A stretch of 64,000 bases of DNA from Rhodoferax bucti (GCF_005876985.1 NZ_VAHD01000001.1:930001-994000); one strand, 5' to 3'; shown: positions 16,600-25,417, counted from the first letter of the stretch. Notes: generated by a model not told the origin, from the sequence alone. Numbers and translations are program-made.

Positions 16600-17520
16600 T
16601 CACAGGAGTGCTTCAAAGCGCCACTCCACGGCTTGGCGCAAGGTCTGGCCCATTTCCAGCACCTGCATGCCCGGGCGGCCTTCCATGTGGAACGCATCGA
16701 TGGGGTGGCTCACCGGCTCAAAGCAAAAGTGCGCCCCAGTGGGTGGGCGGTACAGCAGGCAAAACCCATCCTTTCGCCCGCGGGCGGCTACGGCCGACTC
16801 CCGCATGTGCAAGCGCAGCGCGTGCTCGGGCCAGTCGATGTGCGCCTGCCCGCTCCAGCCGGCGTAGGCGTTGTCGATCAGGCTGCCACTCACCTCCATA
16901 CCGACGCTTGGGTCCCACCCCGGCGGGAAGGCGGTGGTGTAGCCGGTGGGCATCGGGTCGGCGCCGCTGAGCCACACCCCGTCCACTTCCGCATGCAAAC
17001 GCGTCTGCGGTGTGCGTAAAAAAGCCGGGTGTTGCCCCAGGCCGTAGGGCAGGCTGCTTGCGCCCAGGTGGGTGACTTCTAGCAACTGGTCCATGCCGTC
17101 GTCGCGCAGCACAAAGCGTTGCAGGGCGCGGTAGTGGTAGGGGTTGCCGCCAAAGTGGTGGGATTCAAGGTGCAGCTCCAGCGTGTCGGGGCGGGGCTGC
17201 TGGATGTCCCACGGCTGCAGCCAGCCATCGCCGTGGATGGGGTAGGGCTCCCCAGTGCGGTTGGGCTGCATGGGGTGGTGCCGGCCCTCGTGCACGAAGC
17301 CGCCCTGCCCGATGCGGTTGGACCAGGGCACGAGCGGGAAGGACGCGGTGGTGTACAGGTCTGCCGCGCCCGCCCAAGGGCGCCAGAGATCGTGCACGCC
17401 CTGCGCAGTGTCGCGCTGCCAGGCGGCAACGCTGCCTCCCAGGCTGGGAATCAGGCCCAGGCGCTGGCCGGCATGTTGTAACCAATGGATGGGGTGGGAA
17501 GGGGCAGGCGTCGGGTGCAT
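16600..17520 (-). CDS. Aldose 1-epimerase family protein
   Basis: This 306-residue protein of the galactose mutarotase fold interconverts alpha and beta anomers of aldoses. Active-site regions are YPIHGDGWLQPWD and YGLGQHPAFL, which carry the conserved histidines. I start it at the ATG at 17520; an in-frame start at 17583 would add 21 residues of poor quality. It is divergent from the sugar ABC transporter at 17893 and separated from it by an AT-rich region, so it probably prepares the sugar that the transporter imports. Confidence 0.86.
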   Translation of the reverse strand: MHPTPAPSHPIHWLQHAGQRLGLIPSLGGSVAAWQRDTAQGVHDLWRPWAGAADLYTTASFPLVPWSNRIGQGGFVHEGRHHPMQPNRTGEPYPIHGDGWLQPWDIQQPRPDTLELHLESHHFGGNPYHYRALQRFVLRDDGMDQLLEVTHLGASSLPYGLGQHPAFLRTPQTRLHAEVDGVWLSGADPMPTGYTTAFPPGWDPSVGMEVSGSLIDNAYAGWSGQAHIDWPEHALRLHMRESAVAARGRKDGFCLLYRPPTGAHFCFEPVSHPIDAFHMEGRPGMQVLEMGQTLRQAVEWRFEALL

Positions 17521-17892
17521 GGCAATGTGGGCTGGTGGTGGGGTGGCGCATGCTAGTCCTGCGGCGGTGGAAAAGAAAATCACGATTCAGGCTTTTGACA
17601 TACCTGAATTGCAATGAATAAAACAAGTGGCCACATTTAGTCTTCTAGGCGAACTAAGTCAATAAATCTTTTTAAAACAATAACTTAGGGTAAACCTGAA
17701 TTATTCGATTGATATCAGAAACATCTAAATAACTATTAGATTGATATATTTTTGATTCATATGATGACAGCCACTCCTGCACATCCGGGTCGCTTGAAAA
17801 CGTTGTCTGGTGGAAGGGGAAGACAAGTAGCCGAACGCGGGCGGCTGCTTTGAAATCGATTTCCCCGCATCTACAACGAAAGAGGAGACAAC
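17521..17892. other. AT-rich control region between galM and the sugar transporter
   Basis: No gene is seen in this 372-bp gap. From about 17590 to 17780 the DNA is strikingly AT-rich compared with everything around it. It contains two direct copies of GATTGATAT at 17707 and 17739 (start to start 32 bp, about three helical turns) and a TTGACA at about 17597. The position and the repeats suggest a regulated promoter region for the transporter operon. Confidence 0.5.
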
Positions 17893-18858
17893 ATGAACAA
17901 CCATCGTCGCACGGTACTGGCATCCGCCCTGGCCGCATCCATCGCCATCGCTACCCCCTTGACGGCCTTTGCGCAAAAGAAAATTGTGGTGGGCTTCAGC
18001 CAGATCGGTGCGGAGAGTGAATGGCGCACCGCCAATACCAACTCCATGAAGTCCGCTGCCGCTGCCGCTGGCATTGAACTGAAGTTTTCTGACGCGCAGC
18101 AAAAGCAGGAAAACCAGATCAAGGCCCTGCGCTCCTTTATCGCCCAGAAGGTGGACGTGATCGCCTTGACCCCCGTGGTCGAGTCCGGCTGGGACACCGT
18201 GCTCAAAGAAATCAAGGATGCCAAGATTCCATTGATCCTGATGGACCGCTCGGTGGATTCCAAAGACACCTCGCTCTACGCCACCCACATCGGCTTCGAC
18301 TTTGTGAAGCAAGGCGAGATGGCCGGCCAGTGGCTGGTGGAGCGCGCCAAGACCATGAAGGGTGACATCAACGTGGTGGAGCTGCAAGGCACCGTGGGCT
18401 CTGCGCCTGCCATCGACCGCAAGAAGGGCTTTGAAGACGCCATCAAGGGCAACGCCAACATCAAGATCATCCGCTCGCAAACCGGTGACTTCACCCGCGC
18501 CAAGGGCAAGGAAGTCATGGAGGCCTTCCTGAAGGCAGAGGGCAAGAAGATCAATGTGCTCTACGCGCACAACGACGACATGGCCATCGGCGCCATCCAG
18601 GCCATCGAGGAAGCCGGCCTCAAGCCCGCCAAGGACATCCTGGTGATCTCGGTGGACGGTGTGAAGGGGGCGTTCGAAGCCATGATTGCCGGCAAGCTCA
18701 ACGTCAGCGTGGAATGCAGCCCGCTGCTCGGCCCGCTGGTGATGGCCACCGCCAAAGACATCGTGGCCGGCAAAACCGTGGCGCGCCGCATCATCGGCAA
18801 AGACGGTGTGTACCCCATGGAAACCGCGGCCAAAGAGTTCCCCAGCCGCCAGTACTGA
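17893..18858 (+). CDS. ytfQ: Sugar ABC transporter substrate-binding protein, YtfQ-like
   Basis: This 321-residue periplasmic binding protein starts behind a GAGGAG site. Its signal peptide ends near LTAFA. The mature protein begins QKKIVVGFSQIGAESEWR, and EIKDAKIPLILMDRSV and ISVDGVKGAFEAMIAGKLN are typical of YtfQ, the galactofuranose-binding protein of E. coli. It delivers sugar to the YtfR/YtfT/YjfF complex encoded next. A hairpin terminator follows it, which would give more binding protein than ATPase. The true sugar (galactofuranose, arabinose or another) is not determinable from the sequence. Confidence 0.9.
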   Translation: MNNHRRTVLASALAASIAIATPLTAFAQKKIVVGFSQIGAESEWRTANTNSMKSAAAAAGIELKFSDAQQKQENQIKALRSFIAQKVDVIALTPVVESGWDTVLKEIKDAKIPLILMDRSVDSKDTSLYATHIGFDFVKQGEMAGQWLVERAKTMKGDINVVELQGTVGSAPAIDRKKGFEDAIKGNANIKIIRSQTGDFTRAKGKEVMEAFLKAEGKKINVLYAHNDDMAIGAIQAIEEAGLKPAKDILVISVDGVKGAFEAMIAGKLNVSVECSPLLGPLVMATAKDIVAGKTVARRIIGKDGVYPMETAAKEFPSRQY

Positions 18859-18894
18859 TCTCCCGTTAGTTAGTTCGCTTCAGTCATTCGTTTT

Positions 18895-18924
18895 GGCCTG
18901 CGGCTTCGGCTGCAGGCCTTTTTT
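18895..18924 (+). terminator. Intrinsic terminator or attenuator after ytfQ
   Basis: A GGCCTGC stem pairs with GCAGGCC around a 10-nt loop, followed by six T. It lies inside the transporter operon, 10 nt before the ATPase start codon, and probably lowers expression of the downstream genes relative to the binding protein. Confidence 0.75.
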
Positions 18925-18934
18925 GCACGACACC

Positions 18935-20473
18935 ATGACACACACATCACCAGCGGCTCCTGCGGTGGCCCCCGTGCTGGAGCTCTCCGGCGTGGCCAAG
19001 CAGTTCGGTCCGGTCAGGGCGCTCTCAGGCGTCGGGCTGCGGCTGTATGCCGGCGAAGTCCATGCCCTGATGGGCCAGAACGGCGCGGGCAAGTCCACCC
19101 TCATCAAAGTGCTCACCGGCGTCTACCCGGCCGATGAAGGCGAGATGCGCCTGAACGGCCAGCCCATACGCGCCAGCTCCACGCTGGACGCCCAGCGCCT
19201 GGGCATCAGCACCGTGTACCAAGAGGTCAACCTCTGTGCCAACCTGTCGGTGGCCGAAAACATTTTTGCCGGGCGTTATCCGCGCCACGGCTGGCAGCGG
19301 GCCGGCGCCATCGACTGGACCCGCATGCACCGCGAGGCCCGCGAGCTGCTGGCCCGCCTGAACCTCGATATTGACGTCACCCAGACGCTGGCCAGCTACT
19401 CGGTGGCGGTGCAGCAGATGGTGGCCATTGCGCGGGGGCTGAGCATCTCGGCTCAAGTGCTGATATTGGACGAACCCACTTCCAGCCTGGACGACGAAGA
19501 GGTGGAGCGCTTGTACGTTGTGTTGCGCCAGCTGCGCGACCAGGGCATGGCGATCCTGTTTGTCACCCACTTTCTGGACCAGGTCTACGCGCTGTGCGAC
19601 CGCATCACTGTGCTGCGCAACGGCGAGTTGGTGGGCGAATACCCGGCGGCCGAGCTGGGCCACAACGCCTTGATTGCCGCCATGGTGGGCCGCGAGTTGG
19701 CGGCTGCCCACAGCGCGCAGGCGGCCGATGGTGACGCCCGTGCAGCGGAGCCGGAGTGGCTGCAAACCAAGGCCCTGAACCGCCGCGGCCATGTGAAAGC
19801 GGTAGACCTCGGTATCCGCCGGGGCGAAGTGGTGGGCCTGGGTGGCCTGCTGGGCTCGGGGCGTACCGAGCTGGCGCGCCTGCTGTTCGGGCTGGACCGC
19901 AGCGATGCGGGGGAAATCACGCTGGGCGGCAAAACTGTGCGCATGGACTCACCCGCTACTGCCATCCAGCTAGGGCTGGCCCTGTGCCCGGAAGACCGCA
20001 AGGCCGAGGGCATCATTGCCGAGCTCTCGGTACGCGAGAACATCGTGCTGGCCTTGCAGGCCCGCCAAGGCTTGTGGCCTGCCATAGGCCGGGTGCAGCA
20101 GACCACGCTGGCCGAGGGCTATGTGAAGGCCCTGGGCATCAAGACCGCCGATGTGGACACCCCCATCGGACAGCTCTCCGGCGGTAACCAGCAAAAAGCG
20201 GTGCTAGCCCGCTGGCTGGCTACGCAGCCCAGCTTGCTGATATTGGATGAACCCACACGCGGCATCGACATTGCCGCCAAGCAGGAAATCATGAACGAGA
20301 TACTGGCCTTGGCTACACAGGGGATGGCGGTGCTGTTCATCTCCTCGGAAATGGAAGAAGTGGTGCGCGTCTCTGACCGCATCGTGGTGCTACGCGACCG
20401 GGCCAAGGTGGGTGAACTGCCCGCAGGCACCGACGAGCATGCGGTCTACGCCATGATTGCGGGGCAGGTATGA
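18935..20473 (+). CDS. ytfR: Sugar ABC transporter ATP-binding protein, YtfR-like
   Basis: This 512-residue ATPase has two ABC cassettes, as in ribose/arabinose/galactofuranose importers. Cassette 1 has Walker A GQNGAGKST and Walker B LILDEPTSS. Cassette 2 has a degenerate P-loop (GLLGSGRTEL), the usual state in this family, with signature LSGGNQQKAVLAR and LILDEPTRG. The start at 18935 follows the terminator; a longer in-frame reading would overlap ytfQ. Its stop overlaps the ytfT start by four nucleotides. Confidence 0.92.
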   Translation: MTHTSPAAPAVAPVLELSGVAKQFGPVRALSGVGLRLYAGEVHALMGQNGAGKSTLIKVLTGVYPADEGEMRLNGQPIRASSTLDAQRLGISTVYQEVNLCANLSVAENIFAGRYPRHGWQRAGAIDWTRMHREARELLARLNLDIDVTQTLASYSVAVQQMVAIARGLSISAQVLILDEPTSSLDDEEVERLYVVLRQLRDQGMAILFVTHFLDQVYALCDRITVLRNGELVGEYPAAELGHNALIAAMVGRELAAAHSAQAADGDARAAEPEWLQTKALNRRGHVKAVDLGIRRGEVVGLGGLLGSGRTELARLLFGLDRSDAGEITLGGKTVRMDSPATAIQLGLALCPEDRKAEGIIAELSVRENIVLALQARQGLWPAIGRVQQTTLAEGYVKALGIKTADVDTPIGQLSGGNQQKAVLARWLATQPSLLILDEPTRGIDIAAKQEIMNEILALATQGMAVLFISSEMEEVVRVSDRIVVLRDRAKVGELPAGTDEHAVYAMIAGQV

Positions 20474-21537
20474 GCACTTCGAACATGCCTTCTCTTTGGA
20501 AGCGGGTGCAGTTGCACTCTTTGTTGTGGCCCGTGGTCACGCTGGTGCTGATCTTGATGGTCAATGCTAGCCTGAACCCCGGCTTCTGGATGCTGCAGTG
20601 GCGCGACGGCCACCTGTACGGCAGCGTCATCGACATCCTGAACCGCGCAGCGCCGCTGATGCTGGTGTCTCTAGGCATGACGCTGGTCATTGCCACCCGA
20701 GGCATTGATATCTCGGTGGGCGCTACCGTGGCCATCAGTGCGGCGGTAGCGACCCTGATGGTGGGCGGCAAGCTGGTCATCACCGATGGGGTGGCTCAGC
20801 ACATCAGCCGTTTCCCCATGTGGCTGGCCATCGTGTGTGCGCTGCTCACCGCTTTGGCCTGCGGGCTGTGGAACGGCTTGCTGGTCGCCAAGATTGGCCT
20901 GCAGCCCATCATTGCCACGCTCATCCTCATGGTGGCGGGCCGCGGCGTGGCCCAGCTGCTGACCGACGGGCAAATCGTCACGGTCTACTACCCGCCTTAC
21001 TTTTACATTGGCAGCGGTTACCTCTGGGGCCTGCCGTTTGCGCTCTTCATTGCGGGCTTTGTGTATCTCTTGATGCACCTCGCCGTCACGCGCACCGCGC
21101 TGGGCCTGTTCATCCAGGCCATCGGCATCAACCCCGCAGCGGCCCGGGTTGCGGGTGTTAAAGAGCGGCTCATCAGCATCTGTGTGTACGCCTTCTGTGG
21201 CCTGACCGCAGGCATTGCCGGCCTGATCATCAGCTCCAACGTCAAGAGCGCCGACGGCAACAACGCCGGTAACCTGCTGGAGCTGGACGCTATCCTGGCC
21301 GTTACCCTGGGCGGTACCTTGCTCACCGGCGGGCGCTTCAGTCTGGCTGGCAGCATGATTGGCGCCCTCATCATCCAGACGCTCACCTCCACCATCTATT
21401 CCATTGGCGTGCCGCCGGAGATCAACCTCGTGGTCAAGGCCGCTGTAGTGTTCGTGGTGATGCTGATGCAGTCCGCCGAATTCCGCCGCGCGGTGCGCGG
21501 GTGGGTGGTGCGTCCTGCCACAGGGAGCCACGCATGA
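20470..21537 (+). CDS. ytfT: Sugar ABC transporter permease, YtfT-like
   Basis: A 355-residue inner-membrane permease of the BPD-transport/RbsC family with about eight to ten hydrophobic helices. Family signatures include MLVSLGMTLVIATRGIDIS near residue 65 and a glycine-rich loop in LDAILAVTLGGTLLTGGR near residue 275. It overlaps ytfR and the next permease through ATGA junctions, so translation is coupled. It pairs with the YjfF-like permease to form a heterodimeric channel. Confidence 0.92.
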   Translation: MSTSNMPSLWKRVQLHSLLWPVVTLVLILMVNASLNPGFWMLQWRDGHLYGSVIDILNRAAPLMLVSLGMTLVIATRGIDISVGATVAISAAVATLMVGGKLVITDGVAQHISRFPMWLAIVCALLTALACGLWNGLLVAKIGLQPIIATLILMVAGRGVAQLLTDGQIVTVYYPPYFYIGSGYLWGLPFALFIAGFVYLLMHLAVTRTALGLFIQAIGINPAAARVAGVKERLISICVYAFCGLTAGIAGLIISSNVKSADGNNAGNLLELDAILAVTLGGTLLTGGRFSLAGSMIGALIIQTLTSTIYSIGVPPEINLVVKAAVVFVVMLMQSAEFRRAVRGWVVRPATGSHA

Positions 21538-22502
21538 AGCTCCAGAGCAAATACATTCCGCTGGCGGCCACCATCTCGCTGTTTGCCGCCATGTCGGTGT
21601 TCGGTGGCGTGTCCTACACCGGCTTCTTCTCGGCCCAGGTGTTCCTCAACCTGCTGATCGACAACGCCTTCCTGGTCATCGTTGCCGTGGGCATGACCTT
21701 CGTCATCCTGTCCGGTGGCATCGACCTGTCGGTGGGCTCGGTGGTGGCACTGAGCACCATCGTGCTGGCCAAGCTGGTCCAGCACCTGCATTGGGACTTG
21801 ATGGTGGCGATTCCGCTGGTGCTGGCCATGGGCACGCTGTTTGGCGCCTTCATGGGCTGGCTGATCCAGCGCTTCCGGCTGCAGCCTTTCATCGTCACGC
21901 TGGCGGGCATGTTCCTGGCGCGGGGGCTGTGCTACCTGATCAGCATCGACTCCATCAGCATCACCGATGAGGCCTACACCGTGCTGGCGCAAACCCGCAT
22001 CCATCTCTGGTCCGAGGGGCCTATGGTGTCCATCAGCGCCATCCTCGCGCTGGCTGTGTTGGCTGTTGCGGTCTTCATCGCGCACGGCACCGAGTTCGGC
22101 CGCACGGTGTACGCCATCGGCGGGTCCGAGTATTCGGCCGTGCTCATGGGGTTGCCGGTGGCGCGTACCAACGTGGCGGTGTATGCGCTGAGCGGCTTCT
22201 GTGCCGCATTGGGAGGCGTGGTGTTCACCTTCTACATGCTCTCCGGCTACGGCCTCCACGCAGTGGGGCTGGAGCTGGATGCCATTGCGGCGGTGGTGAT
22301 TGGCGGCACGCTGCTCAGCGGCGGCGTGGGCTACGTGGCAGGCACGCTGTTTGGTGTGCTGACGCTGGGCGTCATCCAGACCCTCATCATGTTCGATGGC
22401 TCCCTGAGCTCGTGGTGGACGCGTATCGTCATCGGCGCGCTGCTCTTCGTGTTCTGCGTGCTGCAGCGGGTGTTTGAAGCCGGGCGCAAGCCAGGGGCAT
22501 AG
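21534..22502 (+). CDS. yjfF: Sugar ABC transporter permease, YjfF-like
   Basis: A 322-residue permease similar in fold to the preceding gene. It carries FLVIVAVGMTFVILSGGIDL, and LDAIAAVVIGGTLLSGGVG near the C-terminus. The start ATG at 21534 overlaps the ytfT stop. Two distinct permeases with one double ATPase is the layout of the E. coli ytfQRT-yjfF galactofuranose system. It is followed after 85 nt by an aldo/keto reductase gene on the same strand. Confidence 0.92.
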   Translation: MKLQSKYIPLAATISLFAAMSVFGGVSYTGFFSAQVFLNLLIDNAFLVIVAVGMTFVILSGGIDLSVGSVVALSTIVLAKLVQHLHWDLMVAIPLVLAMGTLFGAFMGWLIQRFRLQPFIVTLAGMFLARGLCYLISIDSISITDEAYTVLAQTRIHLWSEGPMVSISAILALAVLAVAVFIAHGTEFGRTVYAIGGSEYSAVLMGLPVARTNVAVYALSGFCAALGGVVFTFYMLSGYGLHAVGLELDAIAAVVIGGTLLSGGVGYVAGTLFGVLTLGVIQTLIMFDGSLSSWWTRIVIGALLFVFCVLQRVFEAGRKPGA

Positions 22503-22587
22503 CGTTTGGGATTAAATCGGCCCCTGGCCCACGTATGGATTGCGTGGGCAGCTCCTGAAACCATAGCAAGCTGAACGGATACACCCT

Positions 22588-23571
22588 ATGCAATACCGTC
22601 CCCTCGGCCGTACCGGCTGGAACATCTCGACCGTCAGCTTCGGCGCCTGGGCCATCGGTGGCACCTGGGGCGCGGTGGATGATGCGGACTCCATGGCCGC
22701 CTTGCACCGTGCGTTGGACCTGGGCGTCAACTTCTTTGACACCGCCGACGTGTATGGCGATGGCCGCAGCGAGCGCCTGCTGGCACGTCTGCGCAAAGAG
22801 CGCAGCGAGCCGTTTTATGTAGCCACCAAAGCCGGCCGCCGCCTCGACCCGCATGTGGCCGCCGGCTTCACGCGCGCCAACCTCACCGCCTTTGTGGAAC
22901 GCAGCCTGCAAAACCTCAACACCGAGGCCATCGACCTGCTGCAACTGCATTGCCCGCCGACCGAGGTGTTCTACATGCCTGAAGTATTTGGCGTGCTGGA
23001 TGACCTGGTGGCAGCCGGCAAGCTGCGCCATTACGGCGTGAGTGTCGAGAAGGTGGAAGAAGCGCTCAAGGCGATCGAGTACCCCGGCGTGCAGAGCGTG
23101 CAGATCATCTACAACCTGTTCCGCCAGCGCCCGGCCGAGCTGCTGTTTGAGCAGACGCAAAAGCGCGGTGTGGGCATCCTCGCGCGCCTGCCGCTGTCCA
23201 GCGGCTTGCTCAGCGGCAAGATGAGCGCGCAAAGCACCTTTGCCGCCGACGACCACCGTGGCTTCAACCGCGAAGGCGCGGCCTTCGACAAGGGCGAGAC
23301 GTTTTCGGGGCTGGACTACAACGTCGGCCTGCAGGCCGTGGAGGCCATGCGCCCGCTGGTGCCTGCGGGCATGAGCATGGCGCAAATGGCGTTGCGCTGG
23401 ATCCAGATGCATCCGGCGGTGACCTGCACCATCCCCGGTGGCAAGAACCCCGCGCAGGTGCAAGACAACGTGGCCGCCGCTGACTTGCCCGCGTTGCCCG
23501 ATGCCACCATGCAGGCCTTGGCTGACATCTACGCGCGTTACGCCAAGCCGCTGGTGCACCAGCGCTGGTAG
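22588..23571 (+). CDS. Aldo/keto reductase
   Basis: This 327-residue TIM-barrel NADP-dependent oxidoreductase has the catalytic tetrad visible as Asp and Tyr in FFDTADVYGDGRSE, Lys in VATKAG and His in LLQLHCPP. The N-terminus, MQYRPLGRTGWNISTVSFGA, is typical of the sugar or aldehyde dehydrogenase-like branch. Its position directly behind the sugar transporter suggests that it acts on the imported sugar, for instance as a sugar 1-dehydrogenase, but this is inference. Confidence 0.88.
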   Translation: MQYRPLGRTGWNISTVSFGAWAIGGTWGAVDDADSMAALHRALDLGVNFFDTADVYGDGRSERLLARLRKERSEPFYVATKAGRRLDPHVAAGFTRANLTAFVERSLQNLNTEAIDLLQLHCPPTEVFYMPEVFGVLDDLVAAGKLRHYGVSVEKVEEALKAIEYPGVQSVQIIYNLFRQRPAELLFEQTQKRGVGILARLPLSSGLLSGKMSAQSTFAADDHRGFNREGAAFDKGETFSGLDYNVGLQAVEAMRPLVPAGMSMAQMALRWIQMHPAVTCTIPGGKNPAQVQDNVAAADLPALPDATMQALADIYARYAKPLVHQRW

Positions 23572-23681
23572 CGCGCTCCGCGCTGGGGTGCGGCAGGTGC
23601 CGGGCCTTGTGTGTCCGCTATTTTTCAGCGGGGTAAAGTTGGCTCCATAGGGCCTCAGCCCCGCCGGTTTTGCGTCGAAAG

Positions 23682-23706
23682 CCCCTCATCAGCAATCAAT
23701 GAGGGG
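23682..23706 (+). promoter_or_regulatory. Hairpin covering a ribosome-binding site
   Basis: An 8-bp perfect stem, CCCCTCAT with ATGAGGGG, has a 9-nt loop. The right arm contains the GAGGGG ribosome site of the 52-residue gene, whose ATG begins six nucleotides after the stem. It could hide the site until melted or bound. Confidence 0.55.
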
Positions 23707-23711
23707 ACGCA

Positions 23712-23870
23712 ATGCAACGATGGTGGTGGTCTGTGGGCTTGGCTTTTTTGTGCAGCGGTTGCTCGGTGCTGGCGGTGGCGGATGCCGCTGTCACCACGGG
23801 GGCGGTGGTGGTGAAAACCGGGGTGCAGGCCACCGGCGCCTTGGTCAGTGCGGTTTTGCCAAAAAAATAA
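23712..23870 (+). CDS. Small putative lipoprotein, 52 residues
   Basis: The frame encodes a signal-like start (MQRWWWSVGLAFLCSGC) with a plausible lipobox ending at Cys17. Thirty-five mostly small hydrophobic residues rich in Val, Ala, Thr and Gly follow, and the protein ends LPKK. GAGGGGA lies at a good distance from the ATG, inside a hairpin. The residue three before the lipobox Cys is itself Cys instead of Leu, which is unusual. A terminator overlaps the stop codon. Similar tiny lipoproteins occur in related bacteria, but no function is known to me. Confidence 0.7.
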   Translation: MQRWWWSVGLAFLCSGCSVLAVADAAVTTGAVVVKTGVQATGALVSAVLPKK

Positions 23871-23900
23871 AGCGGCCGAGCACGAAGCTGCGGCCGCTTT
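23869..23900. terminator. Bidirectional intrinsic terminator
   Basis: A 10-bp stem, AAAGCGGCCG with CGGCCGCTTT, has a 12-nt loop. It lies between the convergent small lipoprotein gene and uspA. The T-run is short, so efficiency is uncertain. Confidence 0.65.
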
Positions 23901-23922
23901 GGCAGGGGTGTGCGGGTGGGGC

Positions 23923-24345
23923 TTAGCGCACCAGCAACACCGGAGTCTTGCAGTGCGCCAGCACCTGGGTAGCTACCGAGCCCATCACCAGGTTGGTGAG
24001 CGCGCTGTGGCCGTGGGAGCCCATGATCAGCAAGTCGTACTTGCCGCTATCAGCTTGCTTGGCGATGGTGGCGCCGGCCGGGCCGACTTTGGATTCGAGC
24101 TTGGCATTGATGCCATGGCGCTTGAGGAATTTGCCCACGGGTGCGAGCACCTTGTCGGCTTCTTCGCGGTAGTACTGCTCCACGATGTCTTTGCCCAAGG
24201 CTGCCTTGGCGCGCGGGGGCAGAGCCGACTGGGTGTTGAACACGGTGTACTCCTGGTCGGGAGACAATAGGGCCTCGTGGGTGCTGAGGTAGGCCAGCAT
24301 TTTTTTGCTGTAACTGCTTCCATCCACTGCGAGCAAAATCTTCAT
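23923..24345 (-). CDS. Universal stress protein UspA family
   Basis: A 140-residue cytoplasmic protein of the single-domain UspA fold. It starts MKILLAVDGSSYSKK and ends with the ATP-binding loop GSHGHSALTNLVMGSVATQV and TPVLLVR, matching the G-2x-G-9x-G-S/T pattern, so ATP binding is likely. It is divergent from the secreted DNA ligase gene, with 98 bp between the starts. The role would be stress survival; nothing shows a specific signal. Confidence 0.9.
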   Translation of the reverse strand: MKILLAVDGSSYSKKMLAYLSTHEALLSPDQEYTVFNTQSALPPRAKAALGKDIVEQYYREEADKVLAPVGKFLKRHGINAKLESKVGPAGATIAKQADSGKYDLLIMGSHGHSALTNLVMGSVATQVLAHCKTPVLLVR

Positions 24346-24443
24346 CAGGCATCTCCGGTTGTGTAGAAGTCCAGTGTAAAACCTGTGCCTTGCACGAACT
24401 TGAGCTTTGTCAAGAATTCCGTTCGGTTCACAGGGAGAACACC

Positions 24444-25370
24444 ATGCCGCACCCGCCCATGCCTCTGAGCACCCGTCGCCAATGCCTGACGGCTTTGGCC
24501 GCTACCTTCACTCTGGGGCCCCAGAGTGCGTGGGCGCAGAGCGCAGAGGCACCGCTTGCGCCCGCTGCCGCCCCCACCCGGCCACCGCTGATGTTGGCCG
24601 GCGTGTACCGCACGGCCTACCCCTTGGCAGATGCACGGGTGAGTGAGAAGTACGACGGAGTCCGTGCCTACTGGGATGGCCAGCGCTTGTGGACGCGGGG
24701 TGGGCAAGCCATTGCCGCGCCCGCGTGGTTCACGGCCGGCTGGCCCGCCACGCCACTGGATGGCGAGCTGTGGGCGGGCCGCGGCCAGTTTGAGGCGGCG
24801 GTGTCCACCGTGCGCCAGCAGGTGCCCGATGACGCGGCGTGGCGCTCCCTGCGCTACATGGTGTTTGACATGCCGGCGCACGGCGGCGTGTTCAGCGCGC
24901 GGCAGATGGCTCTGCACGCTGCGGTTGCGCAACTCGACCACCCCTGGGTGCATGCGGTGGCGCAGCAGCCGGTGGCGTCGGCGCACAGTTTGCAGGCCTT
25001 GTTGACGCGCACTGTGGCCGAGGGCGGCGAGGGCTTGATGCTGCAGCAAGCCGGTGGTCGCTACTTGCCCGGCCGCTCGGTTGAGCTGGTCAAGCTCAAG
25101 CCGTTTGACGATGCAGAGGGCCACGTGGTGGCGCATGTGCCCGGCCAAGGGCGCTTGCAGGGACGCATGGGTGCCTTGTGGCTGGAGATGCCGGCTGCCG
25201 ATGGTGGCAAGCCCCTACGCTTCAAGCTGGGGACGGGCTTCACCGACGCGCAGCGCCAACACCCGCCTGCGGTGGGCAGCTGGGTGAGCTTCCGGTTTCG
25301 CGGATACACCGGGCAAGGCGTGCCCCGGTTTGCCAGCTATTTGCGGGCGGCGCAGGCGCCCGAGAGCTGA
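24444..25370 (+). CDS. Secreted ATP-dependent DNA ligase (LigE-type)
   Basis: This 308-residue protein has a signal-peptide-like start (STRRQCLTALAATFTLGPQS, then AWAQS) followed by a minimal nucleotidyltransferase plus OB-fold ligase. Motif I is EKYDGVRAYW, with the AMP-accepting Lys; motif III is YMVFDMP, motif IV EGLML and motif V VKLKPF. Proteobacterial LigE enzymes of this size are periplasmic and are proposed to act on incoming or extracellular DNA. I chose the ATG at 24444 because GGGAG precedes it and the signal peptide then starts correctly. There are no helicase or end-joining neighbours. Confidence 0.86.
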   Translation: MPHPPMPLSTRRQCLTALAATFTLGPQSAWAQSAEAPLAPAAAPTRPPLMLAGVYRTAYPLADARVSEKYDGVRAYWDGQRLWTRGGQAIAAPAWFTAGWPATPLDGELWAGRGQFEAAVSTVRQQVPDDAAWRSLRYMVFDMPAHGGVFSARQMALHAAVAQLDHPWVHAVAQQPVASAHSLQALLTRTVAEGGEGLMLQQAGGRYLPGRSVELVKLKPFDDAEGHVVAHVPGQGRLQGRMGALWLEMPAADGGKPLRFKLGTGFTDAQRQHPPAVGSWVSFRFRGYTGQGVPRFASYLRAAQAPES

Positions 25371-25417
25371 CGGAAGAGCGTGCGCGCTTCGCGATTGGGG
25401 CCTGCCTTCATGCCCAT

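Noticed and set aside
24040..24080. A twelfth copy of the 47-nt repeat inside uspA (CTATCAGCTTGC)
   Set aside because: Only a dozen bases are similar; the TGCGC and TAGC blocks are not at the required spacing and the codons encode the normal UspA sequence.
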